Below are positions 1 through 7,464 of a stretch of DNA of 12,002 nucleotides, piece after piece (within the stretch, counting starts at the first letter, position 1; every line of letters begins with the position of its first letter). The notes below the pieces were generated by a model. That model was not told the origin of the DNA and did no database searches. It was given only the letters and a program-made list of their open reading frames with translations. The stretch is from JACKOF01 sp041571855 (lineage in GTDB: Bacteria > Pseudomonadota > Gammaproteobacteria > Pseudomonadales > Porticoccaceae). The stretch covers positions 1 to 12,002 of the forward strand of contig JBFFTH010000054.1 in assembly GCA_041571855.1 (NCBI GenBank). Reading direction: 5' to 3'. The position numbers were made by a program, and so were the translations under genes.

Positions 1-2034
1 AAAACGCTGATGGAAATACTGCGACCTTTCACTTACCGCAAATACATCGACTATTCAGCTATCCAGTCGTTGCGCGACCTGAAAGCACTGATCAACCGGG
101 AAGTGCAGCGCAAGGGGATGGCGGCTGATGTCAAGCGGGGTGCCGGTGGTATCCGCGAGGGGGACTTTATCGCCCAGGCATTCCAGATTATCCGCGGCGG
201 TCGTGACAACCGTTTCCAGACGCCAAGCCTGTTCGCCATACTCGACCTGCTTGACCGGGAGCAGATGCTGCCCCCGCAATGCGCCGACAGGCTGAAAACA
301 GCCTATATTTTCCTGCGCGATGTGGAGCACCGGGTGCAGGCCTGGCAGGATCGGCAAACCCAGTCACTGCCTGTGGATGATGTCGGTCAGCTTCGGCTCG
401 CCTACCTGATGGGTTTCGGCAGCTGGCAGGCCTTTAGCGAGAAACTCTCAGAACATCGCCAGGTTATCCGCGCTGAATTCGACAACGTCGCTGCGCTGCG
501 GGAGGATAAAAAAGAACAGGTGGAGGTCCGTCCGCCGGCATTGAGGCTATGGTCCCTTCTGGCCGAACCGGAAACAGCCTTGGTCAGCCTGGCCGAGCTA
601 GGCTTTGACCAGCCTGAAGTGGCTATCGCATCTCTGCAAGAACTGGCTGGCTCGAAGCAGGTCGGGAGCCTGTCCGCTGAGGTGCGGGTCAGGCTTGATA
701 AACTGATGCCGATGCTGCTGGATCGCTGCGGCGAAATGGAGAACGCCGCCGAAACGCTGAAGAGAACACTATTGCTGGTGGAGTCGGTATTGCGTCGCAG
801 TGTGTACCTGTTGCTGCTGGTAGAAAATCCGGGCGCCATCTACAGCCTGGTGAAGCTGTGTTCGGCCAGTTCATGGATTGCCGAACAAATTGCCCTATAT
901 CCGGTGCTGCTGGACGAACTGATCGATGAAAGGACGCTCTACTCACTGCCGAGCAGGGTGGAGCTTGAAGATGAACTGCGTCAGCAGTTGCTGCGGGTGG
1001 CCGAGGATGACCTGGAAGCGCTGATGGATACCCTGCGTTACTTTCGCCGCTCTCACAGCCTTCGGGTCGCTGCCTGTGAGGTTGAAGGCGTGATGCCGCT
1101 GATGAAAGTGAGTGATTACTTAAGCTGGTTGGCTGAGGCTATCCTGAGCCAGGTGTATTCCCAGGTCTGGCATGAGACGGTGGAAAAATACGGTCGACCC
1201 AAAAATGCCCTGGGCGAGGAAGCGGGCATGATCATCGTCGGTTACGGCAAGCTCGGTGGCATTGAGCTGTCTCACGGTTCTGACCTCGACCTGGTGTTCT
1301 TGCACGATGCTGTTAGCAACGGCTATACCGATGGTGAGAGAAGTATTGCCAACTCGACTTTTTTTACGCGCCTGAGTCAGCGCATGATCCACGTGCTCAA
1401 TACGCAGACCGCATCGGGTTACCTCTATGAGGTGGATATGCGTCTGCGGCCATCCGGCAACTCAGGGATGCTGGTGGCCAGCCTGGCGGCCTTTGAAAAG
1501 TACCAGCGGGAAGAGGCCTGGACCTGGGAGCACCAGGCGCTGGTGAGGGCGCGTGCGGTTGCCGGCAATGAAGCCCGGATAGAGGTTTTTAACAGCATCC
1601 GCCGCGACATACTCTGCCAGCGACGCAATATTGATCAGCTCAGAGCTGATGTTCTGAAAATGCGTCGCAAAATGTCGGAGCATCTTGGCAGCAAGGGGGT
1701 TGGGAAGGAGGGGTTGTTTGACCTCAAGCAGGACGCCGGCGGGATGGTCGATATCGAGTTCCTGGTGCAATATGTCGTCCTTGCCAGCGCTCACCAGTAT
1801 CCCGAGATATCCCGCTGGAGCGACAATATTCGCATTCTCGAGGTGCTGCAACAAACGGGTATTCTGGCTGCACGGGATGTTGAGGTGCTGACGTCAGCCT
1901 ACAAGGATTATCGATCGGCCGGGCACCGCCTGCAGTTGCAGCAGTTGCAGGGGGTTGTCGATGCCGCTGAATTTGCGTCAGAGCGGCAAAAAGTCAGGGC
2001 CATATGGCAGTCGGTGTTTGGCGAAGAGCGCTGA
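1..2034 (+). CDS. glnE: Bifunctional glutamine synthetase adenylyltransferase/adenylyl-removing enzyme, 5'-truncated by window edge
   Basis: GlnE adenylylates glutamine synthetase under nitrogen excess and removes the AMP under nitrogen limitation, steered by PII, in the cytoplasm. About 677 residues are visible. The frame is open to base 1, so the ATG at 10 is internal, and roughly the first 200-300 residues are missing compared with family members of about 950-980 aa. What remains starts in the deadenylylase half, with an RPFTYRKYIDYSAI segment and then the GAGGIRE motif at 139-168. The C-terminal adenylyltransferase half has GYGKLGG followed by GSDLDLVF (acidic residues coded at 1282-1284 and 1288-1290) and the second acidic motif GGMVDIEF at 1738-1761. 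The protein ends at a TGA with a normal family C-terminus. One oddity is that the first motif reads IREGDF where IREVEF or IREIEF is usual. The next gene converges from the other strand. Identity is very secure. Confidence 0.96.
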   Translation, partial: KTLMEILRPFTYRKYIDYSAIQSLRDLKALINREVQRKGMAADVKRGAGGIREGDFIAQAFQIIRGGRDNRFQTPSLFAILDLLDREQMLPPQCADRLKTAYIFLRDVEHRVQAWQDRQTQSLPVDDVGQLRLAYLMGFGSWQAFSEKLSEHRQVIRAEFDNVAALREDKKEQVEVRPPALRLWSLLAEPETALVSLAELGFDQPEVAIASLQELAGSKQVGSLSAEVRVRLDKLMPMLLDRCGEMENAAETLKRTLLLVESVLRRSVYLLLLVENPGAIYSLVKLCSASSWIAEQIALYPVLLDELIDERTLYSLPSRVELEDELRQQLLRVAEDDLEALMDTLRYFRRSHSLRVAACEVEGVMPLMKVSDYLSWLAEAILSQVYSQVWHETVEKYGRPKNALGEEAGMIIVGYGKLGGIELSHGSDLDLVFLHDAVSNGYTDGERSIANSTFFTRLSQRMIHVLNTQTASGYLYEVDMRLRPSGNSGMLVASLAAFEKYQREEAWTWEHQALVRARAVAGNEARIEVFNSIRRDILCQRRNIDQLRADVLKMRRKMSEHLGSKGVGKEGLFDLKQDAGGMVDIEFLVQYVVLASAHQYPEISRWSDNIRILEVLQQTGILAARDVEVLTSAYKDYRSAGHRLQLQQLQGVVDAAEFASERQKVRAIWQSVFGEER

Positions 2035-2149
2035 TCGCAAGACAAGTGCTACTGTCTCTATCAGCAACGAGCCATGATGGCTTCCCCTGCATGCAGCGGT
2101 TTGACAAATAAACCAACTGAAAGAAACCAGCGCCTGTCCGGAGCATCGG

Positions 2150-2180
2150 CCCCCGACATGATCAGGCAAAATGTCGGGGG
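2150..2180. terminator. Hairpin in the glnE/ilvE convergent gap, possible bidirectional terminator
   Basis: A perfect 10-bp inverted repeat, CCCCCGACAT (2150-2159) and ATGTCGGGGG (2171-2180), encloses an 11-nt loop midway between the two converging stop codons. Position and GC-rich stem fit a shared terminator. However, neither strand has a clear T-run after the stem (only TT on the plus strand), so it may instead be a 3'-end stabilising hairpin or need Rho. The rest of the 161-bp gap (2035-2195) holds nothing else I can support. Confidence 0.4.
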
Positions 2181-2195
2181 TTCCGCCGCCGTATG

Positions 2196-3194
2196 CTAAA
2201 GCGGTGTCAGCCAGTTATGGGGGTCTTCAGCATTGCCCCACTGGATGTCATTGAGCGCCTTGCGCAGCCTGATAGTGGTTTCGCCGGGCCTGCCATTGCC
2301 AACGGTGTGCTCAACGCCGCTGTGCAGCAGGGTGCCAACCGGGGTCAGTACCGCCGCAGTGCCGGAGAGGGCCGCCTCGCAGCCCGGCCTGGCGGCGCGT
2401 TCCAGCAGTTCTTCTACCGTGAGCTGGCGCTCCTGGACATCCATGCCCATATCCCGCGCCAGGGTCAGGATGGAATCCCGCGTGATGCCATGCAGGAAGG
2501 AATCATCCAGTGCCTTGGTGATCAGGGTGTCGCCGTCGATGAGGATGAAGTTGGCTGCGCCGGTTTCCTGTACGTCGCCATTCGGGCAGAACAGGATTTG
2601 ATCAACCTGCAGCTCCCTTTTCGCTTTCATGATCGGTCCCAGGGCGCTGGCGTAGTTGCCACCACTTTTGATCCTGCCCATGTGCGGCGCACAGCGCATG
2701 CCGTTTTCTTCCAGTAACAGACGCAGCGTAGCATCGGCGTCGCCGGAAAAGTAACTACCCACCGGCGATAGCAAAATATACTGGCAGGAGGTCAGCGATG
2801 GCGCCGCGGCCTTGCCAATCACGGGCTCGGTGCCGATGTGGGTCGGGCGTATGTACATGGAGCCAGGAGTTTCCGGCACTTCGTCGATGAAACGGCGCAG
2901 TATATCGGTGATCATCTGCGCAGTTGTCGGCTTGTCGAGCTCCGGCAGTGAGAGCAACTGGCTGCTGAGAGCAAAGCGCTCGACATTTTTGTCCATGCGG
3001 AAGATCTTTACTGAGCCATCGGCATGGCGAAAAGCTTTCAGCCCTTCAAAGCAACTGCTGGAATAGTGCAGTACGTGGGCGCCGGGGTGCAGTTGCAGAC
3101 TATCGCTCGGCACAATTTCGGGTTCGCTCCAGTTTTCACCGTCAAACCAGTTGATGGCCATTTCCGGCATAAAAATAGTACCAAAGGCAGTCAT
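2196..3194 (-). CDS. ilvE: Branched-chain amino acid aminotransferase, type II (fold-type IV PLP enzyme)
   Basis: This enzyme reversibly transfers the amino group between glutamate and the keto acids of leucine, isoleucine and valine, the last step of branched-chain amino acid synthesis, in the cytoplasm. It is 332 aa. Visible family motifs are HYSSSCFEGLKAF near residues 43-55, YIRPT at 114-118, GRIKSGGNYASAL with K176 as the expected PLP Schiff-base lysine, QETGAANF with E210 near the pyridine nitrogen, GITRDS, and GTAAVLTPVG near the C-terminus. The N-terminal FGxxF segment and the LSPVGSY and ETGAANF wording match the longer type II (BCAT2-like) subfamily rather than the roughly 307-aa type I enzyme found here in Pseudomonas. 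The ATG at 3194-3192 is supported by a GAGGT Shine-Dalgarno (plus-strand 3201-3205) six bases upstream. It is transcribed divergently from the LPS operon and convergently with glnE. Confidence 0.95.
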   Translation of the reverse strand: MTAFGTIFMPEMAINWFDGENWSEPEIVPSDSLQLHPGAHVLHYSSSCFEGLKAFRHADGSVKIFRMDKNVERFALSSQLLSLPELDKPTTAQMITDILRRFIDEVPETPGSMYIRPTHIGTEPVIGKAAAPSLTSCQYILLSPVGSYFSGDADATLRLLLEENGMRCAPHMGRIKSGGNYASALGPIMKAKRELQVDQILFCPNGDVQETGAANFILIDGDTLITKALDDSFLHGITRDSILTLARDMGMDVQERQLTVEELLERAARPGCEAALSGTAAVLTPVGTLLHSGVEHTVGNGRPGETTIRLRKALNDIQWGNAEDPHNWLTPL

Positions 3195-3266
3195 AAACAG
3201 ACCTCGAAAAATCAGCGCAAGTGTCTTAGTTTCGCCGGTAGGCCGAAGGAGCCTTTTGCGGCGCAG

Positions 3267-3282
3267 ATGTTAGCGATAACAT
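3267..3282. repeat. Short inverted repeat ATGTTA-GCGA-TAACAT in the ilvE/waaF divergent region
   Basis: Six-base arms (3267-3272 and 3277-3282) are separated by four bases and centred about 80 bp upstream of the ilvE start. The symmetry and location between divergent genes suit an operator for a dimeric regulator, but I recognise no named binding site and chance is not excluded. Confidence 0.3.
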
Positions 3283-3288
3283 GAATGT

Positions 3289-3322
3289 CCAAATTGTAAT
3301 CACATGGCTGCCAAATTGGAAT
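3289..3322. repeat. Near-perfect 12-bp direct repeat CCAAATTGNAAT, 22-bp period
   Basis: CCAAATTGTAAT (3289-3300) recurs as CCAAATTGGAAT (3311-3322) with a single mismatch and a start-to-start distance of 22 bp, about two helical turns, so both copies face the same side of the DNA. It sits in the AT-richer middle of the 223-bp region (3195-3417) between ilvE and waaF. A tandem regulator site is plausible. The factor, and which of the two genes it serves, cannot be read from the sequence. Confidence 0.35.
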
Positions 3323-3339
3323 CCTGAAAGCGCTGGTCT

Positions 3340-3369
3340 TTGAGTGTTTGCGGCGAACTATTGTACTAT
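3340..3369 (+). promoter_or_regulatory. Weak candidate sigma-70-type promoter for the LPS operon
   Basis: TTGAGT (3340-3345) lies 18 bp from TACTAT (3364-3369), each matching four of six consensus positions, and the pair ends about 48 bp before the waaF start. It is the best-spaced pair I could find upstream of waaF by eye, but matches this weak occur by chance. Confidence 0.22.
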
Positions 3370-3406
3370 GGGGTCAGCCGTTGGTGCGGTTGGCCGACCA
3401 CATATT

Positions 3407-3420
3407 CAGGTAGCCGGATG
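3407..3420 (+). promoter_or_regulatory. Shine-Dalgarno that fixes the waaF start
   Basis: CAGG at 3407-3410 sits seven bases before the ATG at 3418-3420. The open frame runs further upstream to a TTG at 3340, but those extra residues do not look like the family, whereas the reading from 3418 reaches the conserved ILIVGASWVGD segment after ten residues. The in-frame ATG at 3427 has no comparable ribosome-binding site. Confidence 0.55.
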
Positions 3421-4491
3421 GTGAAGATGGCAGATAACGAAAACAAGAAAATTTTAATAGTCGGTGCTTCCTGGGTTGGCGATATGGTGATGGCCCAATC
3501 GCTGCTTATCTTATTAAAGCAGCAGAATCCCAATGCGGTCATCGATGTGCTGGCGCCGGCCTGGAGCCGACCTATCCTGGTGCGTATGCCGGAGGTGAAT
3601 CGCGCCATCGATATGCCAGTGGGTCACGGCAAGCTGGACTGGAAGGTGCGCCGACAGCTTGGGCACTCACTGCGGCAGGAAAAATACGATCAGGCTATCC
3701 TGTTGCCCAACTCGCTCAAGTCTGCGCTGGTTCCCTGGTTTGCAAAAATTCCACAGCGCACGGGCTGGAGAGGGGAGATGCGCTATATCCTGCTCAATGA
3801 CCTGCGCAAACTGGATAAGCAGAAGTACCCGCTGATGGTGCAGCGTTTTGATGCTCTGGCTTATCCCGCTGGTGCCGAGCTTCCACCCCCGGATCAGTTG
3901 CCGCCGCCTTCACTGCAGGTTGATGACTCGCGCCTGCCCCTGCTTCGGCAACGGTTTGGTTTGGATCCCGACAGGCCGGTGCTCGCCCTTTGTCCCGGTG
4001 CCGAGTTCGGGCCTGCCAAGCGCTGGCCGGAACAGCACTATGCTGCGGTGGCCCGGCAGAAAATTGCCGAGGGCTGGCAGGTGTGGCTGCTGGGTTCAGC
4101 CAAGGATCAGGTTGTGGCCGAAGACATCCGCGCCCTGCTGCCGGAGGATCTGAGAAGCATGGCGCGCAACCTGGCGGGGACAACCCAGCTGGAAGATGCT
4201 ATCGACTTGCTCGCAGCCGCCAACGCAGTGGTGAGCAATGATTCCGGCCTGATGCATATTGCCGCGGCGCTCAATCGGCCACTGGTGGTGGTCTACGGCT
4301 CAACTTCACCGGAATTTACCCCGCCTTTGAGCAGCCGGGTAGCTATCCTGCAGATTCCGGTTGACTGTGGCCCCTGTTTTCAGCGCGAGTGCCCCAATCC
4401 GAGGGATGGCGCGGAGTACATGAAATGCCTGCTGGGACTCAGGCCGGAACAGGTGCTGGGTGCGCTGCAACAGCTGGTGCCCGCTGAATGA
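3418..4491 (+). CDS. waaF: ADP-heptose:LPS heptosyltransferase II
   Basis: WaaF (GT9, GT-B fold) transfers the second L-glycero-D-manno-heptose from ADP-heptose to heptose I of the LPS inner core, at the cytoplasmic face of the inner membrane. It is 357 aa from the chosen ATG, close to the family's roughly 350. The N-terminal segment ILIVGASWVGDMVMAQSL carries the expected catalytic acid D22, followed by DVLAPAWSRP and MPEV. The middle RTGWRGEMRYILLND stretch is a WaaF signature. The C-terminal ADP-heptose domain has LCPGAEFGPAKRWP and NDSGLMHIAAAL (D275). Near the end is the cysteine pattern CGPCFQREC (C317, C320, C325) plus C337. It is the first gene of the + strand operon, divergent from ilvE, and its stop overlaps the waaC start (ATGA). 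Confidence 0.96.
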   Translation: MVKMADNENKKILIVGASWVGDMVMAQSLLILLKQQNPNAVIDVLAPAWSRPILVRMPEVNRAIDMPVGHGKLDWKVRRQLGHSLRQEKYDQAILLPNSLKSALVPWFAKIPQRTGWRGEMRYILLNDLRKLDKQKYPLMVQRFDALAYPAGAELPPPDQLPPPSLQVDDSRLPLLRQRFGLDPDRPVLALCPGAEFGPAKRWPEQHYAAVARQKIAEGWQVWLLGSAKDQVVAEDIRALLPEDLRSMARNLAGTTQLEDAIDLLAAANAVVSNDSGLMHIAAALNRPLVVVYGSTSPEFTPPLSSRVAILQIPVDCGPCFQRECPNPRDGAEYMKCLLGLRPEQVLGALQQLVPAE

Positions 4492-5519
4492 AGGTGCTGG
4501 TCATCAAGACCTCCTCCCTGGGCGATGTGATTCACACCCTGCCCGCGCTGACTGATGCTGCCGAGGCAATACCGGAGATCCGCTTTGACTGGGTGGTTGA
4601 GGAGGCGTTTGCAGAAGTGCCAGCCTGGCATCCGGCAGTCGACAGGGTTATTCCGGTGGCGATCAGGCGCTGGCGCAAAAATCTCTGGAAAACCTGGCGC
4701 AGTGGCGAGTGGAAACAGTGTAAGCAGCACCTTTCAGCCGAGCAGTACGATGCGGTAATCGATGCGCAGGGTTTGCTGAAAAGTGCCTGGCTAATTCGCC
4801 ATACACGCTATAAAGCCGACGCCTGCTTTGGTCTGGATAAAGCCTCTGCCCGCGAGCCGGGCGCAGCGCGCTTTTACAAACGACCCCTTGCCGTGGCCAA
4901 AGGCCAGCATGCGGTCGCGCGAACAAGGCAGTTGTTTGCCAGCGCGCTGGGGTATTCACTGCCCGCGCAGAAAGGAAAATATGGGCTGGTTTTTGACGTA
5001 GAGCACGACAACACGGTCGTGCTGTTGCACGGCACCACCTGGGAGAGCAAACTCTGGCCCGAGATCTACTGGCAGCAGATAGCAACCCGACTGCATGAGT
5101 CCGGTTACAGGGTTCTGGTACCGTGGGGGAATGAGAGTGAACAGCAGCGTGCAAAGCGCTTAGCCAGTGCCAGCCACGCCGAAGTGCTGCCCAGAATGTC
5201 TTTGACGGAACTGGCGAGGACGCTGGCCAGTGCAGCCGGGTGCGTGTCTGTGGATACAGGGCTCGGACATCTGGCCGCAGCTGTGGGAACACCGACTGTT
5301 TCGATGTTTGGTCCTACCGATGCCGGATTGACCGGCTTTTATGGTGAAAATCAAAAAGCCCTGCAGGCTGATTTTCACTGTTCGCCCTGTATGCTGCGCG
5401 AGTGCACCTATGCTGATGACCCCGCGTATTCGGTGGTGCCGCCCTGTTTCGAAAGTTTGCCGTCGGAAGCTGTGTATGAGCAGTTGCAAAAACTGGTGGC
5501 TGGAGGACATGCCTCGTGA
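4488..5519 (+). CDS. waaC: ADP-heptose:LPS heptosyltransferase I
   Basis: WaaC adds the first heptose to Kdo2-lipid A, the step before WaaF. It is 343 aa, GT9 family. The N-terminus KTSSLGDVIHTLPAL is diagnostic, with D13 as the likely catalytic base. The acceptor-side segment DAQGLLKSAWL follows, and the C-terminal half has LLHGTTWESKLWPE and VDTGLGHLAAAVGTPTVSMFGPTD, with D256 and H261 in the nucleotide-heptose site. The C-terminus has HCSPCMLREC (C298, C301, C306) and PPCF (C320), the same C-x2-C-x4-C spacing as in WaaF. The ATG overlaps the waaF stop by four bases (ATGA), so translation is probably coupled. Its own stop overlaps the GTG of waaG. Separation from WaaF rests on the KTSSLGD motif and gene order, and I regard it as firm. 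Confidence 0.96.
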   Translation: MKVLVIKTSSLGDVIHTLPALTDAAEAIPEIRFDWVVEEAFAEVPAWHPAVDRVIPVAIRRWRKNLWKTWRSGEWKQCKQHLSAEQYDAVIDAQGLLKSAWLIRHTRYKADACFGLDKASAREPGAARFYKRPLAVAKGQHAVARTRQLFASALGYSLPAQKGKYGLVFDVEHDNTVVLLHGTTWESKLWPEIYWQQIATRLHESGYRVLVPWGNESEQQRAKRLASASHAEVLPRMSLTELARTLASAAGCVSVDTGLGHLAAAVGTPTVSMFGPTDAGLTGFYGENQKALQADFHCSPCMLRECTYADDPAYSVVPPCFESLPSEAVYEQLQKLVAGGHAS

Positions 5520-6649
5520 AGCTGGCATTCTGTTTGTATAAGTACTTTCCCTATGGCGGTTTACAGCGGGACTTTCTGCGAATCGCCCAATGCTGCGTCG
5601 AGCGCGGTCACCAGGTCACAGCCTATTGCCTGAAATGGCAGGGTGATAAACCGGACTGGCTGGAGGTGCAGGTTGCACCGGTCAGGGCTCTGACCCGTCC
5701 CGCACTCTACCGCAGGTTCTCTCGCTGGCTGGACAAGAAACTGTGTCAGAACCCGGCTGATGTGGTCATGGGTTTCAACAAGATGCCGGGGCTTGATATC
5801 TATTACACGGCCGACCCCTGTTACGAGCACAAGTCCCGACACCTGCGGAAATGGTGGTACAAATACACGCCGCGCTACCGTCATTTTTCCCGCTATGAGA
5901 AGGCCATTTTTCAACCGGGTGAAAAGACTTTTATCCTGATGATTTCCGAGATCCAGATGGGTTTGTTCAGCAAATATTACGGCACTGAGAGTGAGCGTAT
6001 GACGCTGTTGCCACCGGGTATCAGCCGTGACCGCAGGGCGCCACCCAATGCAGCAGAAATTCGCCGACAGTTCCGGCAGGAGTTCAAGCTGGCAGAGGAT
6101 GATCTGCTGCTGTTGCAAGTGGGCTCAGGTTTTCGTACCAAGGGACTGGACCGCAGCCTGAAAGGGCTTGCCTCCCTGCCGGATCCGTTGAAGCAGCGAA
6201 CCCGGTTATTTGTGATCGGCCAGGACGACCCGCGCGAATTCAAACTGCAGGCGAAATCCCTTGGCGTGGAAAAACAGGTCATATTTTTCCAGGGCCGTGA
6301 CGATGTACCGCGTTTCCTGCAGGGTGCAGATATCCTGGTGCATCCCGCCTACGCCGAGAATACCGGCACAGTGTTGCTGGAGGCAGTGGTGGCCGGGTTG
6401 CCGGTGATCGTTACCGATGTCTGCGGCTACGCGCGCTACGTGGCGGAAGCCAATGCCGGTGAGGTCGTCGCCTCGCCATATTCACAGCAGGCCTTCAACC
6501 AGCAGCTGCAGGCGATGTTGCTGGCCGATAAAACAGAGTGGCGCCGCGCTGCCCTGGCCTATGCTGAGTCTGCTGATATTTATGATATGCCCGAGCGTGT
6601 GGCAGAATTGATCGAGCGAGTTGCAAAACAACAACAAAAGGGTGGCTGA
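5516..6649 (+). CDS. waaG: LPS core glycosyltransferase WaaG (GT4 family)
   Basis: WaaG adds the first hexose-type sugar to heptose II: glucose in E. coli, a galactosamine-type sugar in Pseudomonas. The donor here cannot be read from the sequence. It is 377 aa. The N-terminus MKLAFCLYKYFPYGGLQRD is a WaaG hallmark with the donor-loop glycines. VGSGFRTKG (R207, K209) should contact the nucleotide-sugar phosphates, and HPAYAENTGTVLLEA contains the GT4 E-x7-E motif (E281, E289). It is a soluble peripheral enzyme with no signal peptide or obvious membrane segment. The start is GTG at 5516, overlapping the waaC stop (GTGA), with a GGAGGA ribosome-binding site at 5502-5507. The GTG is chosen because it begins exactly at the conserved MKLAFCLY segment. 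The stop overlaps the waaP ATG by one base. Confidence 0.95.
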   Translation: MKLAFCLYKYFPYGGLQRDFLRIAQCCVERGHQVTAYCLKWQGDKPDWLEVQVAPVRALTRPALYRRFSRWLDKKLCQNPADVVMGFNKMPGLDIYYTADPCYEHKSRHLRKWWYKYTPRYRHFSRYEKAIFQPGEKTFILMISEIQMGLFSKYYGTESERMTLLPPGISRDRRAPPNAAEIRRQFRQEFKLAEDDLLLLQVGSGFRTKGLDRSLKGLASLPDPLKQRTRLFVIGQDDPREFKLQAKSLGVEKQVIFFQGRDDVPRFLQGADILVHPAYAENTGTVLLEAVVAGLPVIVTDVCGYARYVAEANAGEVVASPYSQQAFNQQLQAMLLADKTEWRRAALAYAESADIYDMPERVAELIERVAKQQQKGG

Positions 6650-7464
6650 TGGAAGTCTTTCTCGAAGAACCCTTCGCATCCCTTTGGGAGGGAGAAGATC
6701 CCTTTGATAAGGCGTTTGCGATTGAGGGCGAATCCTACCGCGATATGGGTGACCGGCATACCTCCCGTTTTGAATGCAATGGCGAGGCTTTTTTTATCAA
6801 GACCCATGCCGGCGTCGGCTGGCGGGAGATCTGCAAAAACCTGATCAGCTTGCGCAAGCCCGTGCTTGGTGCCCGCAACGAGTGGCGGGCAATAGCGCGG
6901 TTAAAAACGCTGGGAATAGATACCCTGACCGCGGTTGCTTTCGGCTGGCGGGGCGCAAACCCTGCAAGACAGCAATCATTTATTATCACCCGGGCGCTGG
7001 AGCCAACCGAAGAGCTCGACAGCTATTGCAATGCCGATGTGCTGGCCCGGATGGGGCCCAGGAACCGGCGCCAGCTGGTGCGTAAGCTGGCAGCGATAAG
7101 CCGCACCATGCATGATAGTGGCGTCAACCATCGGGATTTCTATCTCTGCCATTTTCTGCTGGATACCAGCGAAAAGTACGCCGACACACCGCTGCATCAA
7201 CGACCGATCTACCTGATCGATTTGCACAGGGTTCAGATCAGGGAAAGAACACCCAGAAGGTGGCGCCACAAGGATCTGGCCGGACTTTATTACTCCGCCC
7301 GCCGGGCCGGCTTCTCCAGGCGTGATGTGCTCTGCTTTATCGAGCGTTACAAAGAGCAGCCGCTACGGCAGGCGCTGAACGAGGGCGAGTCGTTCTGGAA
7401 GTCGATAGAAAAGGCAGCGGATAAATTGCACGCCAAAGGTGTTCGCAAGGGGTATCACGATTGA
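6649..7464 (+). CDS. waaP: LPS core heptose I kinase WaaP
   Basis: WaaP phosphorylates heptose I of the inner core using ATP. In P. aeruginosa it is essential and core phosphate supports outer-membrane integrity. It is 271 aa, matching the usual 265-270. The kinase-like fold is visible: N-lobe FFIKTHAG with K51 for ATP; an active-site loop HRDFYLCHFLL with catalytic D163 and, as in this family, His (H168) where eukaryote-type kinases have the metal-binding Asn; and IYLIDLHRVQ with metal-binding D191. After this comes a basic RERTPRRWRHKDLAGLYYSA segment typical of WaaP. The ATG shares one base with the waaG stop (TGATG). The stop overlaps the TTG of the next kinase gene. Identity is firm from motifs and position. 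Confidence 0.95.
   Translation: MEVFLEEPFASLWEGEDPFDKAFAIEGESYRDMGDRHTSRFECNGEAFFIKTHAGVGWREICKNLISLRKPVLGARNEWRAIARLKTLGIDTLTAVAFGWRGANPARQQSFIITRALEPTEELDSYCNADVLARMGPRNRRQLVRKLAAISRTMHDSGVNHRDFYLCHFLLDTSEKYADTPLHQRPIYLIDLHRVQIRERTPRRWRHKDLAGLYYSARRAGFSRRDVLCFIERYKEQPLRQALNEGESFWKSIEKAADKLHAKGVRKGYHD
7447..7463 (+). promoter_or_regulatory. Shine-Dalgarno supporting a TTG start at 7461
   Basis: AAGGGG at 7447-7452 lies eight bases before the TTG at 7461-7463. With the 4-base waaP-stop overlap seen at the other junctions, this favours TTG over the in-frame GTG at 7485, which has no ribosome-binding site as good. Confidence 0.5.

Noticed and set aside
10..12. ATG at 10 as the glnE start
   Set aside because: The frame is open to base 1 and the first visible residues already lie inside the conserved deadenylylase domain, so the gene begins upstream of the window.
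2101..2106. TTGACA as a -35 box downstream of glnE
   Set aside because: No acceptable -10 element follows at 15-19 bp, and no plus-strand gene lies downstream before ilvE's antisense region.
2193..2717. A 174-codon plus-strand open frame over the 3' half of ilvE
   Set aside because: It is antisense to well-conserved ilvE coding sequence, including the PLP-lysine region, and shows no recognisable domain.
3340..3417. Longer waaF frame starting at TTG 3340
   Set aside because: The extra 26 residues do not resemble WaaF N-termini and no ribosome-binding site precedes the TTG; the ATG at 3418 has one.
6789..6795. Seven-T run in waaP as a slippage site
   Set aside because: Similar seven-T runs occur elsewhere in the window (for example in glnE near 1359-1365). 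It codes for ordinary Phe codons of the conserved FFIK motif.
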